Assembly (NCBI GenBank): GCA_015064855.1 | Contig: SVRK01000020.1 | Coordinates: 1 to 34,643 of the forward strand | Length of the DNA stretch: 34,643 bases | Reading direction: 5' to 3' | From: Oscillospiraceae bacterium | GTDB taxonomy: Bacteria > Bacillota > Clostridia > Oscillospirales > CAG-272 | Shown: piece after piece, positions 1 through 7,763 of the stretch | Layout: each line of letters opens with the position of its first letter | How positions within the stretch are numbered: position 1 is the first letter of the stretch | Program-made: the position numbers and the translations under genes | Notes under the pieces: generated by a model | Seen by the model: the letters and a program-made list of their open reading frames with translations, nothing else | The model's database searches: none | Told to the model about the DNA's origin: nothing

Positions 1-16
1 AATGTTTGTAGTTCAT
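1..16 (-). CDS. 5' end of an unidentified gene, cut by the window edge
   Basis: Reading the minus strand, an ATG at 14-16 begins M-N-Y-K-H and runs out of the window. It is preceded by AAGGAG (complement of 23-28) at a spacing of six nucleotides, which is a normal ribosome binding site here. Only five codons are visible, so no function can be given. It lies downstream of LRR protein A in the same orientation, but a terminator separates them, so it probably has its own promoter. Confidence 0.5.
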
Positions 17-80
17 ACGATTCTCCTTTGGTGCTTTTTTGTGTGTGGTTACCTTAATTGTACCATAGTTTCGTATGAAC
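11..80 (-). promoter_or_regulatory. Promoter region with a 10-bp inverted repeat, for the gene at the left edge
   Basis: A perfect 10-bp inverted repeat has its arms at 11-20 (GTTCATACGA) and 71-80 (TCGTATGAAC). One arm covers the start codon at 14-16. The other lies just upstream of a possible minus-strand -10 element (TACAAT, complement of 57-62). The -35 is weak. If the -10 is right, the distal arm is upstream of the transcription start, so the repeat would act as a DNA operator pair and not as an mRNA hairpin. This is inference from the pattern only. Confidence 0.35.
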
Positions 81-129
81 TTTCTTTTTTTATCTACTGT
101 TGCACTTGATAGTATAATTCACCTTTAGT

Positions 130-163
130 TAAAAAAAGAACCGCGGTTGCGGTTCTTTTCTTT
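130..163 (-). terminator. Intrinsic terminator of LRR protein A
   Basis: The stem AAAAGAACCGC / GCGGTTCTTTT (134-144 and 149-159) has a four-base loop and is followed on the minus strand by a T-run. It begins about 14 nt after the stop codon at 173. The same stem sequence ends LRR genes B and C and the second AraC gene. Confidence 0.85.
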
Positions 164-172
164 ACTTTTTAA

Positions 173-2554
173 TTATTCAGCAGGAGTTTCCTCGGGAATT
201 TCTTCCTCTGTGCCACCTTCAGCTTCCTCTAAAAGCTCAAGCATTTCTGCATATGTTATAGTTTGTGCAGTTGTGTCAACTGTTGCGTGGTTGAGGTAGA
301 AAAGCTCCTCGCCTACTACTATGTAGCCGTTGCAGTGTAGTGCAAATGATCCTATATTTGATACTCTTACTGTAAGCTTATTGTAGTCTGTTCCTGTCAT
401 ATTGATTTTAACAGTATTTGATGACTCTGTCAAGCTACCATCTGCGTATGTAAGAGGTGTGCCGTTTGTATTTGCGCTTACAACAAGACCGTATGCAACG
501 CTTATAGCCTTAAATTCAGAATATGCTTTGATATTCTCTGCGTTTGCATATACGATAAATGCTACGTTTGAAGGATCATCTTCACTTGCGGAGTAACCAT
601 ATGCTGTAAAGAGCTTTGTGCCCTCTGCATCTTCTACTGTAACGTCACCGCTACATTGTGAGCAGAAGTATACGCAAGTTGCGTTTGCATAATAGTTGTT
701 TTCCGGATAGAATTGGTCTTTCAAATCATTATATAAGTGACCGAGTGCATCGCTACCCTTTTGAACGAATTCAAGAACCTCGCCACAGAAGCAGTATTGG
801 TAGTCGCCTGCTGCATCAGTACATGTTGCCTCACAGAATTTGTTGGCTCTTGGATTGTGAATGTGTTGCGCCATATCCTCTGTGTAAGAGTAAACCTTTA
901 ATTCTTCACCTGTTAATATGTATTTTTGTACTGTAGGTTTATAGTTGAGGTCATAATACGTTCCTGATGCACAGAAATATGCATAGCAGTTGGTTGGAGC
1001 TGTTTGGTAGCTGTGCTGGAACGTCATGCTTGTAACAGTCTTGTCGTTAGGGTTAGCAAATAAGAAGCTAACGTTATTATATCTGCCGTCACGTGCGCTG
1101 AAGGTGAATTTTTCCATATCGCCAAGGAAAACGTAGGTCTTAGGACATGTTGACGTTCCACTTGCCGAGAAAGCGCCCTCAAATTGAGTGATGCTTGTTA
1201 AGGTTGTTGGGAATACAACAACGTCGTTGATATTTTTACAGTTTCTAAATTCAACGCCTACTATAGATGAAAGAGCTGATGGCATATAGTAAACCGTTTC
1301 TCTTGTTGGTTGAACGAAATTCGCACCTAACCAATTGCCGTTTTCGTCCTTAACTGAGAATGGCTTTTCAACAAAGTAGGCGCTTGAACATTCTTGGAAT
1401 GCGCCATTGCCCCAGCCTTCAGCTTGACCGATTGTTGTTAGAGTTGAAGGTAAATATATAGCATTAAGTGCGGTACAGCCATCAAATGCTTGTCCCTTGA
1501 TAGTTGTGCATCCCTCGGGAATAGAAACAGCCTTTAAAGATGTGCAGCCCTTGAAGGTTTTATTTGCTATAGTTGTTATAGCCGTCTTGAAATCAACATT
1601 TTCAAGACCGCTACAGTACTCAAACACACCCCAGTCCAATGTTACATTGCTTGAAAACGTTACGTATTTTAACGAGGTACAGCCGTAAAAAGCGCTATTT
1701 TTTATTGAAGTAAGCGTGCTTGGAAAGGTTACCTCTGTAAGACTGGTGCAATTTTTGAATGCAGAATAGTTCATTTGGGTTATATTTCCCAAATCAACAC
1801 TTGCCAAGGAGGAACAGCCCATAAACGTTTCCTTAGCAATGGATGTCATAGTGCTTGGTAAAACAACCTGCTTAAGTGACGTGCAGTTTTTGAACACGTA
1901 GTCACCTAGTGAAGTCATAGAACCGAGGTCAACCGTTTCAAGTGCGGTACATCCATAGAAATGACTAGTCTTCTCTTTATACTTCAATTCTCCCTCAATA
2001 ACGACTGATTTAAGGCTTAAGCACTCCTTAAATACAGATTCCTGAATTTTAGTAACTGTTGATGGGAGAACCAATGATTTTAGTCCGCTACCGTTAAATG
2101 CGTATTCAGAAACTGTCTTAGCAATGCCGAAATCAAATGATTCAAGCGCGGTCCAATTTTGGAAAGCCGCCTTAGGAATTTCATTACATGAGCCACTAAC
2201 ATTAAACCATTTTATTTCTTTACAATTTGCAAATGGTGTGCTTGCTTTTGTAAAGCTTGTAACAACGGTTTTATCGCTGTTTTTAGCAGAAGCGCTTGAT
2301 AGGTCAATTCCAACAATAGTGTCCTTGCTTATTACATTTGCAAGGTCGTTGTCTGAGTAGAACTCTGAATCAAACGAAAGTGTTGGAGCAGAGGAACTTG
2401 AATTTGTGGCATAAGCGTTTACGTAATCGGTTGCACCTGTCAGCTTAACCTTAAATTCAATATAAGGGTCTTGGGTTTCAGCGCTTACTGAAATTGCAAA
2501 AAGCATAACCAAGAAAACACAAAGTGCTATTGCCAAAAGTAATTTCTTTTTCAT
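173..2554 (-). CDS. Secreted BspA-like leucine-rich-repeat protein (LRR protein A)
   Basis: 793 residues. Residues 1-25 are a signal peptide ending FAISVSA, with likely cleavage after A25. Most of residues 100-470 are LRR_5 (BspA/treponemal) repeats, recognisable by recurring F.(G/N)C(T/S)SL and LPSTLTSI cores. A Cys-rich segment follows (TC..AG..QYC.C and ALGH, then ATC..FC..C). The last 150 or so residues are a module beginning FTAYGYS, containing YGLVVSAN, and ending in an acidic tail (EEIPEETPAE). No LPXTG motif, SLH domain or transmembrane anchor is visible. LRR_5 proteins in gut bacteria are usually surface or secreted proteins with suspected binding roles; the ligand here is unknown. 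The start has AAGGAG six nucleotides upstream. The gene is monocistronic, with its own promoter and terminator. Its upstream region is colinear with that of LRR protein C. Confidence 0.9.
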   Translation of the reverse strand: MKKKLLLAIALCVFLVMLFAISVSAETQDPYIEFKVKLTGATDYVNAYATNSSSSAPTLSFDSEFYSDNDLANVISKDTIVGIDLSSASAKNSDKTVVTSFTKASTPFANCKEIKWFNVSGSCNEIPKAAFQNWTALESFDFGIAKTVSEYAFNGSGLKSLVLPSTVTKIQESVFKECLSLKSVVIEGELKYKEKTSHFYGCTALETVDLGSMTSLGDYVFKNCTSLKQVVLPSTMTSIAKETFMGCSSLASVDLGNITQMNYSAFKNCTSLTEVTFPSTLTSIKNSAFYGCTSLKYVTFSSNVTLDWGVFEYCSGLENVDFKTAITTIANKTFKGCTSLKAVSIPEGCTTIKGQAFDGCTALNAIYLPSTLTTIGQAEGWGNGAFQECSSAYFVEKPFSVKDENGNWLGANFVQPTRETVYYMPSALSSIVGVEFRNCKNINDVVVFPTTLTSITQFEGAFSASGTSTCPKTYVFLGDMEKFTFSARDGRYNNVSFLFANPNDKTVTSMTFQHSYQTAPTNCYAYFCASGTYYDLNYKPTVQKYILTGEELKVYSYTEDMAQHIHNPRANKFCEATCTDAAGDYQYCFCGEVLEFVQKGSDALGHLYNDLKDQFYPENNYYANATCVYFCSQCSGDVTVEDAEGTKLFTAYGYSASEDDPSNVAFIVYANAENIKAYSEFKAISVAYGLVVSANTNGTPLTYADGSLTESSNTVKINMTGTDYNKLTVRVSNIGSFALHCNGYIVVGEELFYLNHATVDTTAQTITYAEMLELLEEAEGGTEEEIPEETPAE

Positions 2555-2595
2555 AATTTTCTCCTTAAAAAATATTTGTAATAAATTACGCTATA

Positions 2596-2647
2596 ATATT
2601 AACACAAGTGTGGAAAACTGTCAAGATGAACAAAAAAAAAAAAAAAA
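2596..2647 (-). promoter_or_regulatory. Promoter of LRR protein A with an adjacent A16 tract
   Basis: On the minus strand, TTGACA (complement of 2619-2624), a 17-nt spacer and TAATAT (complement of 2596-2601) form a promoter. The spacer contains TTTTCCACA and the small dyad ACAC-TT-GTGT. An uninterrupted run of 16 A (T on the coding strand) occupies 2632-2647, seven nucleotides upstream of the -35. That is where an UP element binds the alpha-subunit C-terminal domain of RNA polymerase. Beyond it, after 20 nt, comes TGCACAAAAAA. Confidence 0.75.
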
Positions 2648-2884
2648 TGCACCAAATTTGTGAAAGGTGCACAAAAAATATGTTCATTTACGAGTTAATA
2701 AAGAATTATGCGAAAGAAAATTTTGGATATATTGAACAAATAAACGGTAAATGTGAATTTTTTGTAAATTCAATGCTTTTTAGAACCGAAATGAGATCCT
2801 TCGACAAGTTCAGGATGACATAATATGCTCACATGTATAATTCACACCTATGAAAGCCACGGAGGAATTTAAGAATCTTTAATA

Positions 2885-2925
2885 TAAAAAAGAATCGCGA
2901 GTGCATATCAGCTAGCGATTCTTTT
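2885..2925 (-). terminator. Intrinsic terminator of the aro operon
   Basis: The stem AAGAATCGC (2890-2898) pairs with GCGATTCTT (2915-2923) across a 16-nt loop. It is followed on the minus strand by a T-run. It lies immediately after the stop codon of aroF, the last gene of the operon. Confidence 0.85.
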
Positions 2926-2931
2926 TGGTTT

Positions 2932-3960
2932 TTATCTTAATTCTGCTAGGTCGAGGATAAGTCTTTCGGTCTTTTCCCAACCAAGGCATGGGTCGGTGAT
3001 TGACTGACCGTAAACACAACCGTCGGGCTTTTGTGCTCCGTCCTCAATGTACGACTCAATCATAAGTCCCTTGACGAGCTTCTTAACATCCTCGTTATGG
3101 CGGGTAGAGTGTAAAATTTCCTTAGCAATTCTAATTTGCTCAAGATATTTCTTGCCTGAGTTTGCGTGGTTTGTATCAACTATAACGCCTGGATTTACAA
3201 GATTGGTTTTTGCATAGGTTTCTGCAAGGTGAGCTAAATCCTCGTAATGGTAGTTTGGAAGCGACTGACCGTGCTTGTTTACATAGCCTCTTAAAATTGC
3301 ATGTGTAAGTGGGTTGCCCTCTGTTTCAACCTCCCAACCACGGTAAATGAACGTGTGCTTATGCTGTCCTGCTGTAATTGAGTTCATCATAACGGAAATA
3401 TCGCCACTCGTTGGGTTTTTCATACCAACAGGAATGTCAAGTCCGCTTGCTGTTAGGCGGTGCTCTTGGTTTTCAACTGAGCGAGCGCCGATTGCAACAT
3501 AAGATAGAAGGTCATTTAGGTATCTGTAGTTGTATGGGTAAAGCATCTCGTCAGCACAGGTGAAGCCTGTTTCCTCGATTGCCTTGATATGGAGCTTACG
3601 TATTGCGATAAGTCCGTTTAGCATATCCGGATTTTCGTGTGGATCGGGTTGGTGAAGCATTCCCTTGTAGCCATCGCCTGTTGTTCTTGGCTTGTTTGTG
3701 TAGATACGAGGAATGATAACGATTTTGTCCTCAACCTTTTCTTGAACCTTACGGAGTCTTGAAATATAGTCAAGAACTGAGTCCTCACGGTCAGCTGAGC
3801 AAGGACCGATAACAAGCACGAGCTTATCGCTCTCACCTGTAAATACCTTTGCAATTTCCTTATCGTTTTTCTCTTTTATAGCCTGCATTTCGTTGGAAAT
3901 CGGGTACATCTCCTTTATTTCCTTTGGAATGGGTAGTTTTCTTTTGAAGTTCATATTCAT
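2932..3960 (-). CDS. aroF: 3-deoxy-7-phosphoheptulonate (DAHP) synthase, class I
   Basis: Condenses phosphoenolpyruvate and erythrose 4-phosphate to DAHP, the entry step of the shikimate pathway. 342 residues from the chosen start, close to the 340-360 of the E. coli AroF/G/H (class I alpha) type. Visible family motifs are LVIGPCSAD, KPRTTGDGYKG, a GxRSVENQEHR segment, GMKNPTSG and the C-terminal GQSITDPCLGW. The reading frame stays open to 4005. The ATG at 3958-3960 is preferred because AAGGAG (complement of 970-975 in the 3900s, i.e. 3970-3975) lies nine nucleotides upstream and the translation then begins just before the conserved region. It is the last gene of the operon, 31 nt after tyrA, although its product acts first. 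Which aromatic amino acid inhibits it cannot be read from the sequence. Confidence 0.95.
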   Translation of the reverse strand: MNMNFKRKLPIPKEIKEMYPISNEMQAIKEKNDKEIAKVFTGESDKLVLVIGPCSADREDSVLDYISRLRKVQEKVEDKIVIIPRIYTNKPRTTGDGYKGMLHQPDPHENPDMLNGLIAIRKLHIKAIEETGFTCADEMLYPYNYRYLNDLLSYVAIGARSVENQEHRLTASGLDIPVGMKNPTSGDISVMMNSITAGQHKHTFIYRGWEVETEGNPLTHAILRGYVNKHGQSLPNYHYEDLAHLAETYAKTNLVNPGVIVDTNHANSGKKYLEQIRIAKEILHSTRHNEDVKKLVKGLMIESYIEDGAQKPDGCVYGQSITDPCLGWEKTERLILDLAELR

Positions 3961-3991
3961 AGTCTTTTTCTCCTTATGTTTTGCTAAATTG

Positions 3992-4849
3992 TTATTTTTT
4001 ATCAAAAAATTGTCGACGGTGTGTCGATAATCTCATAATTTCCTTCATTTTTTCGGTGTCCTCGTTTTCAATAGAATCACGAAGCTCCTTGAATTTTTCC
4101 AAAAATAAATCCATTTGTGAAAGAAGCTCGGTTTTGTTTAGAAGGAAGAGCTCAGTCCACATATTTTCGTTGATTTTTGCGATTCTTGTCAAGTCCCTAA
4201 AGGAGTCACCCGTGTATTTTACAAGGTCCTCCGATTCCTTACAGGTCATAAGTGAAACCGCAATGCAGTGTGTAAGCTGTGAAAGAAAGCCTATCATCTC
4301 ATCGTGCTTTTCGGGGGATAGCTCGGAAACAGTTTTGAAGCCTAAAATCTTGCCAAGCTCACGGCAGCAATTAATTCCCTCAGGTGTATTTTTATCCGTT
4401 GGGGTGACAATATAGTTCGCATTTCTAAAGATTGATTTATCGGCATTTTCAACGCCGTAGACCTCTTTACCCGCCATTGGGTGCGCGCCTATAAATTCAA
4501 GCTCCGGTCTTAAAATTTCTTGTATTTTATAGACAACGGGGCTCTTAACACCGGTAACGTCAGTGAGAATTGCGCCATCCTTAATATATGCTTGATATTT
4601 CTCTATCCAGTCGGTCAATACATTTGGATAAAGTGCAAAAACAATAACGTCAAATTTTGAAACGTATTCGGGGGTCACCTCGGTTGTCCCGTGAGAGATA
4701 AGCCCCTTGCTCTTTGCGTAGTCTATTGATTTTTGTTGTCTTGTGATTGCACCAACCTCGTATCCAAGGTCAGAAAGCGCCTCGGCATAGCTACCGCCGA
4801 TAAGTCCAAGACCAACTATCAAAAATTTAATATCTTTAATTATTTTCAT
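3992..4849 (-). CDS. tyrA: Prephenate dehydrogenase
   Basis: Oxidatively decarboxylates prephenate to 4-hydroxyphenylpyruvate, the committed step to tyrosine. 285 residues. An N-terminal Rossmann nucleotide-binding motif (GLGLIGGS, about 13-20) is followed by the family signature GAHPMAGKE near the middle and a helical C-terminal dimerisation region with HDEMIGFLSQLTH. No ACT domain is present, so tyrosine control through such a domain is not expected. The start codon lies inside the 3' end of aroA (14-nt overlap), which points to translational coupling. An AGAGGT lies about eight nucleotides upstream of the ATG. Confidence 0.93.
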   Translation of the reverse strand: MKIIKDIKFLIVGLGLIGGSYAEALSDLGYEVGAITRQQKSIDYAKSKGLISHGTTEVTPEYVSKFDVIVFALYPNVLTDWIEKYQAYIKDGAILTDVTGVKSPVVYKIQEILRPELEFIGAHPMAGKEVYGVENADKSIFRNANYIVTPTDKNTPEGINCCRELGKILGFKTVSELSPEKHDEMIGFLSQLTHCIAVSLMTCKESEDLVKYTGDSFRDLTRIAKINENMWTELFLLNKTELLSQMDLFLEKFKELRDSIENEDTEKMKEIMRLSTHRRQFFDKK

Positions 4850-6050
4850 TGTCTAGTACCTCTAATGATGCGCCAAGTGATTTTATATCCTCAAAAAACG
4901 TTGGATAGCTTTTGTTTACCGCCTCACATCCGCCAATTATACCACCACAAGCAGTTGACAAAACAGTGAGTGCCATAACAATTCTATGGTCGTTGTGGGA
5001 ACAAAGAATCTCGGTTGGCGCAGTAATTTTTGTTGGGTGAACAACGACCTCATTATCAAAAGCATCGACACGTATGCCGAATTTTTCAAGCTCAGCTGCG
5101 AGGTCATTTACTCTATCGCTTTCCTTTATTTTAAGTCTTTTTGTACCTATAAATTTAGCTCCATTTTTTGCGCCCGCCAAGGCAAACAAGATTGGCCCAA
5201 GGTCAGGACAGCTTGAAAGGTCGATTGTGGGGCACGATGAAGCTATTTCTTCAAAGTAGCGTTTATATACAATATCGCCTTGTAAGGTATCATTTTTTAA
5301 GCCTAAAACAGACACGTCCCCGCCTAAAAGATTGAATGCATCTAAAAATGCGCTGTTTGACGCATCGCCCTCAACCGCTAATTTTACAGGGGTATACTGC
5401 TGATTTCCTTTTATAAAAAACTCGTTTTCACATCTTAAAATTTCAATGCCGAATTTAGAAAGTGCATCTATCGTCATATTAACGTAAGGCTCGCTTTCAA
5501 GAGCGGTTGTGAGTACAATGTTCGAGTCGCCATTAAGAAGTGGCAAGGCAAAAAGCATACCTGTTATAAACTGACTGCTAACGTCTCCTCGCATATAAAA
5601 GGTGTCAGGCTTTAGTCTGCCGACAAAATCAATTTGGCTTTCCTTTTTGTCTATCGTTATGCCTTGATTTTCAAAAATTTCCTCGTAAACCGCTATTCCG
5701 CGCTCAATTAATCGAGTAGCACCTACAAAAGTAGCCTTTTCTCTCAAAGCCAATGCTATTGGAATAAAGAAACGCAGCGTGCTTCCGCTTTCATAGCAGT
5801 TAAAGGTGCCAAAGCTTTTGGCGTACTCACCACCAATTATAGACACTGAGTCGTCGTTTTTTTGATATTTTATGCCCAAAGCCGAAATGCAGGATAGTGT
5901 TGCTTTCATATCAATACTATCTGAAATTCCTGAAATTTCGCTCTTTCCCTGTGCCAATGCTGTTCCGATTAAAAGTCTGTGTGCATAGCTTTTAGAGGGC
6001 GGAGCTTTTATCTTTCCTGTAAGACGGCTTTTGTTAATTTTTATTTTCAT
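4836..6050 (-). CDS. aroA: 3-phosphoshikimate 1-carboxyvinyltransferase (EPSP synthase)
   Basis: Transfers the enolpyruvyl group of PEP to shikimate 3-phosphate. 404 residues, slightly shorter than the usual 420-430. Visible motifs are the N-terminal PPSKSYAHR (in the usual PPSKS..HR position), SGSTLRF in the first half-barrel and KESDR in the second. The start overlaps the aroQ stop by four nucleotides (ATGA) and the end overlaps tyrA by 14 nt, both typical of translational coupling. Sensitivity class (I or II) cannot be assigned safely by eye. Confidence 0.95.
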   Translation of the reverse strand: MKIKINKSRLTGKIKAPPSKSYAHRLLIGTALAQGKSEISGISDSIDMKATLSCISALGIKYQKNDDSVSIIGGEYAKSFGTFNCYESGSTLRFFIPIALALREKATFVGATRLIERGIAVYEEIFENQGITIDKKESQIDFVGRLKPDTFYMRGDVSSQFITGMLFALPLLNGDSNIVLTTALESEPYVNMTIDALSKFGIEILRCENEFFIKGNQQYTPVKLAVEGDASNSAFLDAFNLLGGDVSVLGLKNDTLQGDIVYKRYFEEIASSCPTIDLSSCPDLGPILFALAGAKNGAKFIGTKRLKIKESDRVNDLAAELEKFGIRVDAFDNEVVVHPTKITAPTEILCSHNDHRIVMALTVLSTACGGIIGGCEAVNKSYPTFFEDIKSLGASLEVLDNENN

Positions 6051-6475
6051 TTTAAGTGTTCCTTTAAAAATTCAAGTGCTAAAACGTAACCGTTAAGTCC
6101 CTCGCCCTTTATAGTCTTCAGGCAAGCATCTCTTACAAAGCTGATTCTTCTAAACTCCTCTCGCATGTCAGGGTCTGAAATGTGCACCTCGACACAAGGA
6201 ATGTTAGTAGCTTTTAGTGCATCCAAAAGCGCAACGCTTGTGTGGGTATATGCTCCGGGGTTGAAAACAATTCCGTCAATGCCATCAAAATACGCTTTTT
6301 GTATAGCATCAACAAGCGCTCCCTCGTGGTTTGATTGATAAAAATCAACATCCACTCCATTTGCGTTTTGAAGAATTAATTTTTTTAAATCCTCGTAGGT
6401 TTGCTTGCCGTAAATTTCAGGCTCGCGAATTCCCAGCATATTTATATTTGGTCCGTTTAAAACTAAAATTTTCAT
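6047..6475 (-). CDS. aroQ: 3-dehydroquinate dehydratase, type II
   Basis: Dehydrates 3-dehydroquinate to 3-dehydroshikimate. 142 residues, the size of the dodecameric type II enzyme. The N-terminus LVLNGPNINMLGIREPEIYG carries the flexible-loop arginine and the catalytic tyrosine. NPGAYTHTSVALLDAL and VEVHISD follow. The usual N.HAREEFR segment reads DPDMREEFRRIS here, a small departure in the region next to the substrate. It overlaps both neighbours by ATGA (aroE/aroK upstream, aroA downstream). Confidence 0.95.
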   Translation of the reverse strand: MKILVLNGPNINMLGIREPEIYGKQTYEDLKKLILQNANGVDVDFYQSNHEGALVDAIQKAYFDGIDGIVFNPGAYTHTSVALLDALKATNIPCVEVHISDPDMREEFRRISFVRDACLKTIKGEGLNGYVLALEFLKEHLK

Positions 6476-7710
6476 TTTAAATATTCCTTATAAATTTCTT
6501 CTGCGACCTCGTTTACCGAGCCATCGCCGTTTACTATAACATCCGCTGACTCTTTATAAATTTGGTATCGCTCGTTATATCTTTTTTCTATTGCTTCTCT
6601 CGTGCTCGATAGGGGTCTATCCTCTGTCGGCATTAGATTTTCAAGCGAGCGGTCGATAAAATAGATTTTTCCGTTTTGCTTTAAACTGTCAACATTAGTA
6701 TTTCTTAGCACCGCGCCACCGCCTGTCGCAATAACTAAACCATTTAATTTAGACACGTCCTCGATAGTTTTTGATTCTAAATCTCTAAAATAGCCCTCTC
6801 CCTTGTTTGCAAATATGGTGGGAATATCTATCCCCTCGCGCTTTACAAGCTCGTCATCAGTATCGACAAATTGCTTGCCTGTAAGCGTTGCCAGGCGTTT
6901 TCCAACGCTTGTTTTTCCGCTTGACGGCATACCGACGAGTATAATATTACTTTTTTCCTTTATTACGCTCTTAAATATGCTATCACAAAGCTCCTTTGTT
7001 GCCTCATTGCCCGAGAAAAGCTCATATGCATAAACTGCCTGTGCGCTCAACATATAAAGTCCTGCGCTCGCTTTAATTCCCAGTGCCTGCGCTTCTTTTA
7101 CAAGCTTTGTTTTTATTGGATTATAAACAACGTCAATTACCGCTGTTAGCTTTGGAAATCTAGTCAAATCTATGGGAGATGTGTCGTTGTTTGGATACAT
7201 TCCCACGGGCGAAGTGTTAAAAATAACATCTACGTCAGTGTGAAATGCATACACCTCCTCATACGTAAGCGCAGTATCTGTTTTTCTGTGGGAAACAAAT
7301 AAAATTTCCTTTGCCCCCATATCACCGATAACTGCTCTTGCTGTTTTTGATGTGCCACCTGTACCGATAACCAAAACCTTTTTGCCCTCAATTTCTGTGC
7401 CTGTGCGTAAAACGAGAGATTTCAGCCCCATATAATCGGTATTGTAGCCATATAATTTTCCATTTTTATTTATTACTGTATTTACAGCACCTATCTTTTT
7501 AGCATGCTCATCTATAAAATCAAGCATAGGAATTACCTTTTCCTTATAAGGAATTGTAACGTTTACGCCAACGAAGTCACGTTCTTTGAAAAACGCTTCT
7601 ACCTTTTGTGGTTCAATTTCCTTGATTTCATACACGTAGCCGCCTATTTTTTCGTGAATAGCCTTTGAAAAGCTATGTCCCAGATGCTCTCCTATCAAAC
7701 CAAATTTCAT
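6472..7710 (-). CDS. aroE/aroK: Bifunctional shikimate dehydrogenase / shikimate kinase fusion
   Basis: One 412-residue frame contains two complete enzymes. Residues 1 to about 248 are shikimate dehydrogenase. They show the substrate-site SFSK, NVTIPYKEKV with the catalytic Lys near 56, GAVNT, N90-T-D92, the NADP-binding GTGGTSKTA and NTSPVGMYP. Residues from about 253 are shikimate kinase, with Walker A GMPSSGKTSVGK (260-271), the DTDDELVKREG segment, FRDLESK and GGGAV. Together they catalyse two consecutive steps, from 3-dehydroshikimate to shikimate and then to shikimate 3-phosphate. The next enzyme, AroA, is encoded nearby in the same operon. There is no stop or ribosome binding site at the junction. 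The start has GAAGGA about seven nucleotides upstream. The gene is 53 nt after aroC, and that gap holds a hairpin. Confidence 0.95.
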   Translation of the reverse strand: MKFGLIGEHLGHSFSKAIHEKIGGYVYEIKEIEPQKVEAFFKERDFVGVNVTIPYKEKVIPMLDFIDEHAKKIGAVNTVINKNGKLYGYNTDYMGLKSLVLRTGTEIEGKKVLVIGTGGTSKTARAVIGDMGAKEILFVSHRKTDTALTYEEVYAFHTDVDVIFNTSPVGMYPNNDTSPIDLTRFPKLTAVIDVVYNPIKTKLVKEAQALGIKASAGLYMLSAQAVYAYELFSGNEATKELCDSIFKSVIKEKSNIILVGMPSSGKTSVGKRLATLTGKQFVDTDDELVKREGIDIPTIFANKGEGYFRDLESKTIEDVSKLNGLVIATGGGAVLRNTNVDSLKQNGKIYFIDRSLENLMPTEDRPLSSTREAIEKRYNERYQIYKESADVIVNGDGSVNEVAEEIYKEYLK

Positions 7711-7733
7711 TTTTTATTCCTTCAAAATTGCTT

Positions 7734-7757
7734 ATAGCCCTCAAAATTGAGGGCTAT
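7734..7757 (-). other. Hairpin between aroC and aroE/aroK
   Basis: A perfect inverted repeat, ATAGCCCTCA / TGAGGGCTAT with an AAAT-type loop, fills most of the short gap between two operon genes. No T-run follows on the coding strand, so it is not a standard terminator. It could act in mRNA processing or stability, or as a partial attenuator; that part is inference. Confidence 0.5.
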
Positions 7758-7763
7758 CGTTTA

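Larger units (their letters stand above)
2555..2931. other. Intergenic region between LRR protein A and the aro operon
   Basis: This 377-nt gap holds the LRR A promoter and A16 tract at its left end and the aro operon terminator at its right end. Between them, 2790-2820 resembles one half of the interspersed repeat found near 18.5 kb (a GATCCTTCGAC...TTCAGGATGACA core). An open frame at 2608-2823 on the plus strand has no ribosome binding site, includes the A16 tract and was not accepted as a gene. Confidence 0.6.

Noticed and set aside
2608..2823. 71-codon plus-strand frame upstream of LRR A
   Set aside because: It starts inside the promoter region, includes the A16 tract as a poly-lysine run, and has no ribosome binding site.
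3960..4005. Upstream start for aroF at 4005
   Set aside because: It has no ribosome binding site and would overlap tyrA, while the ATG at 3960 has AAGGAG at a normal distance.
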